Of a stretch of 23,994 bases of DNA, positions 12,789 to 17,502 are shown piece by piece. The DNA comes from a virus. The stretch is from IMG/VR virus record IMGVR_UViG_3300050121_000033, positions 1 to 23,994 of that record, one strand, 5' to 3'. The notes under the pieces were generated by a model that saw only the letters and a program-made list of their open reading frames with translations, was not told the origin of the DNA and searched no databases. Within the stretch, counting starts at the first letter, position 1. Every line of letters begins with the position of its first letter. A program made the translations under genes and the position numbers.

Positions 12789-13612
12789 AGCGAATTCCGT
12801 AACATGCGTTCAACTACGGCTTGGTTGCTGGCTTCCAGGGCCTCTTGCTTGTTCATGCCTGGATGGGCAGGACCAGCGCGCGACTGAACCCATGAGGCGT
12901 CGAAGGATTGCCAGCCACGCTCGATGCATTTCCTCAAAGCGTTATCAACGCTCAACCCTGCGATATCGGCCTCACGTCTGATTCCAGCCATTGCGAGTTC
13001 GGTCAACGGGGCGCGCTTGCTTTTCCGGATTGAAAGAAATTCGTTTGCAGTTTGGGAAGCGACACCAAACTTTTTCAGGTCGGAAACCGAGAGCGACGAA
13101 ACACGCGCAGCGGGTTTAGGTTCTTTCTTTTCTGTTTTCTTATCTTTATCTTTCTCTTTATCTTCTTCTTTATCTTCTTCTTTATCTAGCGTGACACTGC
13201 GTGACTCATCGTGACATTGCTGATCGGCAGGTTCGGAGCCTTGCAAACGAGCACGCTCACGTTGCTCCCTTTTCCTCTGTGCAGCGGACTTTGCCCCGGT
13301 AGATTCGTCGCCAGAGTCCTCTCTTTTAGGCTGGCGGAGTTCCCATCCTGACAGCCTAATGCCATCCAAAACGCGACCTTGCATCGCGGCCAAAATCGCC
13401 TTGATAACCTCTTCTGTCACGTCGAGTGCGCTTGCTAAATCTTCGTGCGTGACAGTGGCGTGACCGCGCGTGACGTTGCGTGACGCGTCCACTAGAAGGT
13501 GCAGATACACCGAAAGCACAAGCGAAATCGGCTGGTTCGCGATTCGAGCAACGGTCCGCCATTTCGGATCGTTGGGCATGTCATGCCAAAGGCGGAGCCA
13601 TTGATTCGACAT
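12785..13612 (-). CDS. Lambda O-like replication initiator
   Basis: 275 aa. The first 95 residues resemble a winged-helix DNA-binding region (MSNQWLRLWHDMPNDPKWRT, then HEDLASALDVTEEVIKAILA). A charged, low-complexity linker spans roughly residues 100-175, including a Lys/Glu/Asp tract (KEEDKEEDKEKDKDKK) at about 142-165. The C-terminal 95 residues (SDLKKFGVASQTANEFLSI, then ALRKCIERGWQSFDASWV) form a helical domain like those that recruit the helicase partner. The gene contains its own candidate origin: iterons and an AT-rich tract, annotated separately, as lambda O contains ori. It lacks a strong ribosome site and starts 4 bases past the GIY-YIG stop, so it is probably translated by coupling. 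Confidence 0.85.
   Translation of the reverse strand: MSNQWLRLWHDMPNDPKWRTVARIANQPISLVLSVYLHLLVDASRNVTRGHATVTHEDLASALDVTEEVIKAILAAMQGRVLDGIRLSGWELRQPKREDSGDESTGAKSAAQRKREQRERARLQGSEPADQQCHDESRSVTLDKEEDKEEDKEKDKDKKTEKKEPKPAARVSSLSVSDLKKFGVASQTANEFLSIRKSKRAPLTELAMAGIRREADIAGLSVDNALRKCIERGWQSFDASWVQSRAGPAHPGMNKQEALEASNQAVVERMLRNSL
13121..13187. other. AT-rich, strand-asymmetric tract: candidate duplex-unwinding element of the phage origin
   Basis: 67 bp made almost only of T and C with some A on the plus strand; I count about one quarter G+C and a single G. It contains tandem TTTATC and TTCTTC units. On the coding (minus) strand it is purine-rich and encodes the Lys/Glu/Asp tract of the O-like protein. 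It directly abuts the iteron cluster at 13189-13215. In lambda the A/T-rich asymmetric region lies just 3' of the iterons inside O and is where the duplex opens. The same order is seen here; the function is inferred. Confidence 0.65.
13189..13215. repeat. Origin iterons, cluster A (3 copies)
   Basis: Heptamers GCGTGAC at 13189-13195 and 13199-13205 and a near copy TCGTGAC at 13209-13215, each exactly 10 bp apart, so all face the same side of the helix. They lie inside the O-like gene and touch the AT-rich tract. Phased direct repeats next to an AT-rich element are the signature of initiator-binding iterons. Confidence 0.65.
13447..13484. repeat. Origin iterons, cluster B (4 copies)
   Basis: Four exact GCGTGAC heptamers at 13447-13453, 13458-13464, 13468-13474 and 13478-13484, spaced 11, 10 and 10 bp. 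They have the same orientation and sequence as cluster A about 230 bp away, and encode part of the winged-helix region (residues 43-56) of the O-like protein. Helical phasing and exact repetition despite different reading-frame positions argue for selection on DNA, not on protein. Confidence 0.65.
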
Positions 13613-13615
13613 GGG

Positions 13616-14035
13616 CTAGTCAACCAGCATTGAGACAACGTTCGACTGAGGGCCCACCTGGATCGACGCGCGCAATGCAGCTTGTTCGCGGTTAAACGCA
13701 TCTTCTTGGACATCAACCAAATGTTCGAAATCTGGATCCATCCATTTGGCTTGGGTATCGAAAGAAGAAAGCGCCCAATAGATTTCACGTGCCTGGCAAT
13801 GGAAGAATTCTCGATTGGTTGCGATCCGCTCATTCACCATCATCTGATGGGCGTCAGACTCAACCTCCTCCATGTTGTCGACAGCGATAAACATCATCAC
13901 CTGAAATGAACAAGGGACGGATGTCGAATTACTCAACTCGTCCGCTCTTTTAAAGGGGCTGCGTTCAGTCATCCCAATCTTGTAGACATTGGGCATGTAG
14001 GGGTTGCTTAATGCGTAGACGAATCCTTGTGTCAT
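13616..14035 (-). CDS. GIY-YIG nuclease-family protein (T5orf172/MUG113-like)
   Basis: 139 aa. The N-terminal 80 residues show the family pattern: FVYALSNPYMPNVYKIGMT (a GIY-YIG variant, VYA...YKIG), the Arg in PFKRADELSNSTSVP, and a late acidic/aromatic block NERIATNREFFHC with the catalytic-type Glu. The C-terminal 50 residues are helical and less conserved. T5orf172 domains occur in phage and bacterial proteins with assumed DNA-cutting or DNA-binding functions; most are untested. The start follows AGGAAGAGGT and overlaps the DUF1364 stop (ATGA). The gene lies just before the O-like initiator, so a role in replication or junction processing, or a selfish homing-type insertion, are both possible. 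Confidence 0.82.
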   Translation of the reverse strand: MTQGFVYALSNPYMPNVYKIGMTERSPFKRADELSNSTSVPCSFQVMMFIAVDNMEEVESDAHQMMVNERIATNREFFHCQAREIYWALSSFDTQAKWMDPDFEHLVDVQEDAFNREQAALRASIQVGPQSNVVSMLVD

Positions 14036-14397
14036 ACCTCTTCCTTATCCCGAACCGTTGACCAGCGTGTGTAGGCCCACTCCCAAACGGCGCGTTTGGC
14101 CTCTTTGGTGAGCGAGAATCCTTGATCCAACTCGGCATGGCATCGCGCGCAGCCGGGTACGGTGTATATGTCCTTTGCCTTGATGCCCATGCCCTTCCCG
14201 TATTCCGCCCAGTTAGCGTGGCACGGAACGACCGTTTCCGATTCACCGCGGCATACGCCAGTGATCGACAGGAAGCACGATTGCCCCTTGCAGGCGTTCA
14301 GATAGGCTTTGTCATGGCCCGGACGAGCTTTGCGTGCACGACGCCGCATAGGCGTACGTGCCATGGGTGTAGTTCGCAGGAGCGCTGAGCGCTTCAT
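14032..14397 (-). CDS. YbcO-like DUF1364 nuclease-fold protein
   Basis: 121 aa. The first 28 residues are very basic (MKRSALLRTTPMARTPMRRRARK). The core then shows paired cysteines and histidines: GQSCFLSITGVCRGESETVV, PCHANWAEYGKGMGIKAKD and VPGCARCHAELDQG. This Cys/His pattern is the DUF1364 family of lambdoid phages; E. coli YbcO, a member, was crystallised as a zinc-bound HNH-like putative DNase. It sits between NinB and a GIY-YIG protein, so three recombination or nuclease-type genes are adjacent. It is linked by ATGA overlaps on both sides. Confidence 0.87.
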   Translation of the reverse strand: MKRSALLRTTPMARTPMRRRARKARPGHDKAYLNACKGQSCFLSITGVCRGESETVVPCHANWAEYGKGMGIKAKDIYTVPGCARCHAELDQGFSLTKEAKRAVWEWAYTRWSTVRDKEEV

Positions 14398-14846
14398 GCC
14401 GCCACCGAATGAAATTCAACGCCCAGGTCAGCACCGAAGGCTTCGATCTGCGTGATGTATTGCGCCATGCCCTTGACGGTTAGCTGCGTGGTGCTGCCCA
14501 CCAGCACGCGCTGACCAGCAGGGGTGATATCCCACTTGCGATACCCTTCCCTGCACAGCGCAGCATCAAACCCTTCCGGCAAAAACAGCAGCTTGAAGTG
14601 TTCGTGCCAAATATCAGCGGTAAAGGCGCGCCCGGACACATAGGCCTGCTCGGCGATGTCAGCCAAGGGGCCAGCCCACATCAAGTCATTCTGCAAACGC
14701 TTGCGAGGCTTGACCACCTCGCGCACCACAATCTCAAGCGGATTGGATGAGTCGAGCGGCAGATTCATCGCAATCGACATCAGCGCGTCTCGCTGCGTCT
14801 CTGTGCGCAGTAGGATCTTGCGTTCGGTAAAGGGCTGGCGGTCCAT
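14394..14846 (-). CDS. ninB: NinB (lambda Orf)-family recombination mediator
   Basis: 150 aa (lambda NinB is 146 aa). Family features: an N-terminal RTETQRDALMSIAMNLPLDS strand-helix, VREVVKPRKRLQNDLMWAGP with the typical 'K..R....N..MW....DIA' stretch, FTADIWHEHFKLLFLPE, and a C-terminal GSTTQLTVKGMAQYITQIEA helix. NinB binds SSB-coated single-stranded DNA and helps load recombinase, replacing RecF/O/R-type functions. It acts with the RecT/YqaJ pair encoded at 19498-21118 on the other strand. Its start overlaps the upstream stop by one base (TGATG). Confidence 0.93.
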   Translation of the reverse strand: MDRQPFTERKILLRTETQRDALMSIAMNLPLDSSNPLEIVVREVVKPRKRLQNDLMWAGPLADIAEQAYVSGRAFTADIWHEHFKLLFLPEGFDAALCREGYRKWDITPAGQRVLVGSTTQLTVKGMAQYITQIEAFGADLGVEFHSVAA

Positions 14847-15034
14847 CAGTGCCTCGTCTCGTGTTCGTCCTGCGCCCGCAGCAGTCCAATCATTTCGAAT
14901 GCCTCGCTAAGCTCTGGATTTTGTATTTCCAGCCATTTCATTGCACGCAGAAAGGCCACCTCACTATCTCTAGCGCCCTTCGGCAAATCTCGGCATGCGT
15001 GCCGGATAAGCTCTCGCGCTTCTGTCTCGTTCAT
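14846..15034 (-). CDS. Small helical hypothetical protein
   Basis: 62 aa, mixed-charge and all-helical by composition (TEARELIRHACRDLPKGARD, then AFLRAMKWLEIQNPELSEAF). It starts by ATGA overlap with the HTH protein and ends in TGATG with NinB. I do not recognise it. The tight coupling supports a real gene; the next gene acts in recombination but a shared job is unproven. Confidence 0.65.
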   Translation of the reverse strand: MNETEARELIRHACRDLPKGARDSEVAFLRAMKWLEIQNPELSEAFEMIGLLRAQDEHETRH

Positions 15035-15402
15035 GCAATCCTCTGCGAGATAAGCTCTTCCATGATGGTTAATTTTCCTAAACGATTCAGGTATTGCGCC
15101 ACCGCGTAATTACCCACTGCGAGATTGAAATCAGCAATGCAAGCGGGCGGTAAGTCCAAGCGCTTCTTGCCCTGCCGATCCAGCGGATTACGATTTAAGT
15201 AGCTGCTGACGTGGGGTGCATACAAACCGCATAGTTCTCCCAACGTCGATTGCGTCATGTTCTGGCGCGACCTGTTCTCCCATCCGAGCAAGACTGCATC
15301 GCGATACGTCTGGCACTTCGCGATTTCACTGGCAGGGAGGAAGCGCATACCGTCAAGTCCCGGTGCGGCAAAGGGTGCGTGGGGAACGAGCTGCGTATGC
15401 AT
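15031..15402 (-). CDS. Helix-turn-helix phage protein, possible CII-position regulator
   Basis: 123 aa. A non-conserved, Pro-rich start is followed by CQTYRDAVLLGWENRSRQN and an HTH-like segment MTQSTLGELCGLYAPHVSSY, then DRQGKKRLDLPPACIADFNL and a C-terminal helix. Similar proteins ('MTQ..LAELCGLY..HVS.YL') are encoded in many beta-proteobacterial prophages downstream of Cro, in the position of lambda cII. The HTH suggests it controls a lysogeny promoter or activates the replication operon. The ATG at 15402 has only a modest AAGAAG ribosome site. It is the first gene of an unbroken chain of overlapping genes running to 11002. Confidence 0.72.
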   Translation of the reverse strand: MHTQLVPHAPFAAPGLDGMRFLPASEIAKCQTYRDAVLLGWENRSRQNMTQSTLGELCGLYAPHVSSYLNRNPLDRQGKKRLDLPPACIADFNLAVGNYAVAQYLNRLGKLTIMEELISQRIA

Positions 15403-15570
15403 TTCAGATTCGCTTCTTAGGAAAATTCAATGGGGTTACAGAATGAATGACAGCGTGGGCGCGGGCGAAAATAAAGGCCATGAACTCACGCAGCAGCAAA
15501 ACGGGCGGCCAGCCCCAGCCCACTATGATTGCGGTTACTAGGACGCAAACACTTGAGGAAGGGACTGACC

Positions 15571-15906
15571 ATGAAGAAATTCTTTGTAGCGATACGGCAC
15601 GACATGAGCTTGATGCCACTCATAGCGACCTCGAAACTTCAGTTCTTTCTGGAGAAGCCTGCGCACCCAACAGGAGAGACCGAAGATTTGTATTTTCTGT
15701 ACCTGCTGTGTACGTCGGTCTCGGCAACGGATCTTGGAATGTTTCGGATGGAGTCGCCCACACAAAAGGACGCCCCACCGCCTCATTTCGCAGCGTTGAC
15801 GGTGCCAGCGCATTTAGTTGCATGGGTGGCCGAGCTAGAAGATGGGCAAGAATTCCCGATTGGATTTCTCGGATCTGTCGTAGCTCAGAAAGCATCGCCT
15901 GCTTGA
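15571..15906 (+). CDS. Possible plus-strand gene, hypothetical (antisense to the gene at 15620-15922)
   Basis: 111 aa. A good ribosome site (GAGGAAGGG, 7 bases) precedes the ATG. The product begins MKKFFVAIRHDMSLMPLIAT and ends with a well-behaved strand/helix mix (HLVAWVAELEDGQEFPIGFL). By my rough count G+C by codon position is high-low-high, as expected for a real gene here, which is more typical than in the opposing frame. Against it, it would be a lone plus-strand gene inside the leftward Cro operon with no visible promoter or terminator. No family recognised. At least one of this gene and the minus-strand gene is probably real; both may be. Confidence 0.4.
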   Translation: MKKFFVAIRHDMSLMPLIATSKLQFFLEKPAHPTGETEDLYFLYLLCTSVSATDLGMFRMESPTQKDAPPPHFAALTVPAHLVAWVAELEDGQEFPIGFLGSVVAQKASPA

Positions 15907-15922
15907 AATCGGCGTCACCCAT
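15620..15922 (-). CDS. Possible second gene of the Cro operon, hypothetical
   Basis: 100 aa. The ATG at 15922 lies one base past the stop of the Cro-like gene (TGAGATG) with AAGGTGGG upstream, as expected of an operon neighbour. The first 32 residues form a convincing amphipathic helix (DADFKQAMLSELRQIREIQS). The rest is Pro/Thr/Ser-rich and looks disordered. It overlaps the plus-strand frame at 15571-15906 almost completely, and codon statistics alone do not favour it. No family recognised. Context favours it, composition favours the other strand. The 217 bases from here to 15402 hold only a doubtful GTG-started frame. Confidence 0.5.
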   Translation of the reverse strand: MGDADFKQAMLSELRQIREIQSGILAHLLARPPMQLNALAPSTLRNEAVGRPFVWATPSETFQDPLPRPTYTAGTENTNLRSLLLGAQASPERTEVSRSL

Positions 15923-15923
15923 C

Positions 15924-16157
15924 TCAACCCACCTTCTCGGTGGCGAGTTCGGGCCAGATGCGTTGCCAGTCGTCGGGACGAAGGTCGCGGCGCGTTACGA
16001 CGCCCTCTGTGACGCGCTCAATAGCAGGGCAAAACTCCACGGGGATGGGCCTTTCGCCAGTCGCCCACCGACTCACGTCCGGAGCGTGAGCTTTGATTTC
16101 TTTAGCCAGCGCAGCTTGGCGGCCCCTGGCTTCGGATAGGTATTCGGCTAGTTTCAT
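15924..16157 (-). CDS. Cro-like repressor of the YdaS type
   Basis: 77 aa with a compact HTH. RGRQAALAKEIKAHAPDVSR is followed by WATGERPIPVEFCPAIERVT (the 'A..IGV....VS.W..G.RPVP...C..IE' YdaS signature), then GVVTRRDLRPDDWQRIWPEL. YdaS-family proteins were first listed as antitoxins but in several lambdoid prophages occupy the cro position and act as Cro. It is divergent from the CI-like gene with 95 bp between start codons. The promoter in that gap has -10 TAATAT and -35 TTGTCG, with operator 1 overlapping the -10. It heads the leftward replication operon. Confidence 0.85.
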   Translation of the reverse strand: MKLAEYLSEARGRQAALAKEIKAHAPDVSRWATGERPIPVEFCPAIERVTEGVVTRRDLRPDDWQRIWPELATEKVG

Positions 16158-16163
16158 AAGTCG

Positions 16164-16214
16164 ATATTAGCGTAACGCTCATGTGGCGACAAGCATTTTC
16201 GCAAGCGTAACGCT
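16164..16214 (-). promoter_or_regulatory. Cro-operon promoter and operator pair (PR/OR-like)
   Basis: Two copies of the 11-bp palindrome AGCGTaACGCT, at 16169-16179 and 16204-16214, are 35 bp apart. The leftward promoter has -10 TAATAT (complement of 16164-16169) and -35 TTGTCG (complement of 16187-16192) with a 17-bp spacer. Operator 1 covers the -10 and spacer, so a bound repressor would block RNA polymerase. Operator 2 ends at 16214, next to where a -35 for the rightward repressor promoter would lie. A matching pair is found at 17415-17460. Confidence 0.8.
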
Positions 16215-16243
16215 AATTCATAAAGTTAGCCTGTTGCTATCAA
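16215..16243 (+). promoter_or_regulatory. Weak candidate repressor promoter (PRM-like)
   Basis: A -10-like TATCAA at 16238-16243 would start transcription about 16250, almost at the repressor ATG (16253), giving a near-leaderless mRNA. That would fit the absence of a ribosome site and the behaviour of lambda PRM. The corresponding -35 (AATTCA) is poor but directly abuts operator 2, where a bound repressor could contact sigma and activate. This is inference from geometry. Confidence 0.35.
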
Positions 16244-16252
16244 ATCCAAGCC

Positions 16253-16639
16253 ATGACTATTGACGAGATCCGCAGGGCGAACCTTGCAGTACTGGTAACC
16301 GAGTTGGGTGGCGTTGGGCGCCTGGCCGAGACAATCGGTAAAGACCCATCGCAGGTAAGTCAATGGCTGAATGCGTCGCCAGATTCACGCACGGGCGTTG
16401 CCCGAGGCATGCGGGCGAAGACTTGCCGCGACATAGAGCGCAAGGCAGGTAAAGGAGAGAATTGGTTAGATATCAACCACGCTACGGAAAGCGGTGCGCC
16501 GTGGCCGTTCCAGAGAATCACACCCGAGCAGTGGGCAAAGATTCCAGACACCGTAAAAGGAATAATCGAGGGCCGGGCATTAACCGAGATAGACGCCTGG
16601 GATAAGTCGGAATACCAAAGAAAAGCCAACGCGGCCTAG
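16253..16639 (+). CDS. Short CI-like repressor (HTH only, no LexA-type peptidase domain)
   Basis: 128 aa. The N-terminal HTH reads LAVLVTELGGVGRLAETIGK followed by DPSQVSQWLNASPDSRTG and the turn ARGMRAKTCRDIERKAGKGE ('IS..IARKIE.....GWLD'), typical of phage C1/XRE repressors. Instead of the Ser/Lys peptidase domain of lambda CI, only about 45 residues remain (RITPEQWAKIPDTVKGIIEG), probably a small helical dimerisation tail. Without that domain it cannot undergo RecA-stimulated self-cleavage, so induction must use another route such as an antirepressor or competition from the Cro-like protein. No clear ribosome site. The probable targets are the four palindromes in the flanking regions. Confidence 0.85.
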   Translation: MTIDEIRRANLAVLVTELGGVGRLAETIGKDPSQVSQWLNASPDSRTGVARGMRAKTCRDIERKAGKGENWLDINHATESGAPWPFQRITPEQWAKIPDTVKGIIEGRALTEIDAWDKSEYQRKANAA

Positions 16640-16647
16640 GCTGTGGC

Positions 16648-16677
16648 TGGCAGTCGATAACTGCCCGCTCCTATTAT
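16648..16677 (+). promoter_or_regulatory. Candidate promoter and dyad of the lipoprotein gene
   Basis: Between the repressor stop and the lipoprotein ATG there is a -10-like TATTAT (16672-16677), with TGGCAG 18 bp upstream as a poor -35. A perfect 6-bp inverted repeat (GGCAGT-CGATA-ACTGCC, 16650-16666) overlaps the -35 and spacer. No T run follows, so it is more likely an operator or mRNA structure than a terminator. Low confidence; the gene may simply be co-transcribed with the repressor. Confidence 0.3.
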
Positions 16678-16709
16678 CCGTAGGGCGGTATCCAAAACAA
16701 TGAGACATC

Positions 16710-17342
16710 ATGAATAAAGCGGTATGCGGACTGATTGTCTGTGCCTTATTGGCTGGCTGCGCCCAAATGGAGCAACGCAAGCGAGACGCGCAAATGCAGG
16801 AAACACGCGTAGCCAATGGCGTGGTTTGCGCCGCGGCCGGGCAAAATCCAGATATTCAGATTTTGCGGGAAAAAATTCCATTCGAAGACCACGCCGCGAC
16901 AATGACGCAGCTTGCCGACGCAAGTCGCCCGGACGCGCTGCAGAAAGCAGCCCTTTCAGCCTGGGACGGGGCATGGTCTGAATGCTACGGCCGCACGCGA
17001 AGTTTCATTGATATGTACAGCGCGCCCGGCGTCAGTCTCGCCTACAACACAATGATTAATCAGGAGCGAGTGGTGCGCGGCTCTCTCTTTAGCGGATCGA
17101 TAACCTACGGCGATTACAACAAATGGCGAGCAGACATGCTGGCTTGGTTTTTTAAAACAACCAATGACGATACCCAGGTCTACAACGCCGAGCAGCAACG
17201 CCAAAATGAAGAGGCCGCCAGGGTTCGGGCGCAAAACAACGCCGCCATGCTGGGCTATCTGGCAGCGCACCCTATCTACACGCCGCCGACGACGACCAGC
17301 TGCACACGCTACGGCAACATGGTGAGCTGCACCACGCAGTAA
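16710..17342 (+). CDS. Lipoprotein, candidate lysogenic-conversion (moron) gene
   Basis: 210 aa. A short signal peptide MNKAVCGLIVCALLAGC ends in the lipobox LLAGC, so Cys17 would be lipidated. Residue 18 is Ala, not Asp, which usually means export to the outer membrane inner leaflet. The mature part is helical, soluble and Gln/Arg/Ala-rich. It ends SCTRYGNMVSCTTQ, a two-Cys tail often seen in host lipoproteins and possibly a disulfide. No domain recognised. Being downstream of and co-directional with the repressor, and followed directly by a strong terminator, it is likely to be made in the lysogen. Blocking phage receptors (superinfection exclusion) or altering the host surface are possibilities; neither is shown by sequence. 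Confidence 0.85.
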   Translation: MNKAVCGLIVCALLAGCAQMEQRKRDAQMQETRVANGVVCAAAGQNPDIQILREKIPFEDHAATMTQLADASRPDALQKAALSAWDGAWSECYGRTRSFIDMYSAPGVSLAYNTMINQERVVRGSLFSGSITYGDYNKWRADMLAWFFKTTNDDTQVYNAEQQRQNEEAARVRAQNNAAMLGYLAAHPIYTPPTTTSCTRYGNMVSCTTQ

Positions 17343-17360
17343 TCACCCTCACCTAGATCG

Positions 17361-17383
17361 CCACCTTCGGGTGGTTTTTTTTT
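17361..17383 (+). terminator. Strong intrinsic terminator
   Basis: CCACC-TTCG-GGTGG stem-loop with an extra-stable TTCG loop, followed by nine T's (17375-17383). It ends the repressor-lipoprotein transcript and insulates the rightward operon promoter just downstream. Confidence 0.92.
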
Positions 17384-17414
17384 CGTCAAAAATTCTCAAG
17401 TTACAAATTATCTT

Positions 17415-17465
17415 AGCGTTACGCTTAGATAAAGCTTGCGCTACTCATGAGCGTTACGCTAACCT
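17415..17465 (+). promoter_or_regulatory. Rightward early promoter with operator pair (PL/OL-like)
   Basis: Two copies of AGCGTtACGCT, at 17415-17425 and 17450-17460, again 35 bp apart. The promoter-proximal copy sits in CATGAGCGTTACGCTAA, identical over 17 bases to the reverse complement of the copy at the Cro promoter. A -35-like TTGCGC (17436-17441) and -10-like TAACCT (17460-17465) with an 18-bp spacer lie as in the Cro promoter, with operator overlapping the spacer and -10. It would drive the operon starting at 17503. The -10 is poorer than at the Cro promoter. Confidence 0.75.
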
Positions 17466-17502
17466 TCGTTCATCCCCTCCCCAACCATCCAGCGAGAACG
17501 AG

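Noticed and set aside
15443-15541. 32-codon plus-strand frame beginning MNDSVGAGENKG
   Set aside because: Has a GGGG six bases upstream but is too short and isolated to support as a gene.
15404-15619. 71-codon minus frame with GTG start between the 100-aa gene and the HTH gene
   Set aside because: Fills the gap neatly and has a hydrophobic middle, but lacks a ribosome site, is Ser-rich at its start, and resembles nothing; kept only as a possibility.
15447-16139. 230-codon plus-strand frame crossing the Cro-like gene
   Set aside because: Overlaps the YdaS-type gene and the better plus-strand frame at 15571 in another phase; Arg/Ser/Pro-rich; no ribosome site.
15924-16157. Toxin-antitoxin module call for the YdaS-type gene
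   Set aside because: There is no YdaT-like partner, and position, divergent repressor and operators fit a Cro function.
16169-17460. attP/att core from the repeated palindrome
   Set aside because: The copies are short symmetric dyads on promoters in matched pairs, which fits operators; no integrase gene is in the window.
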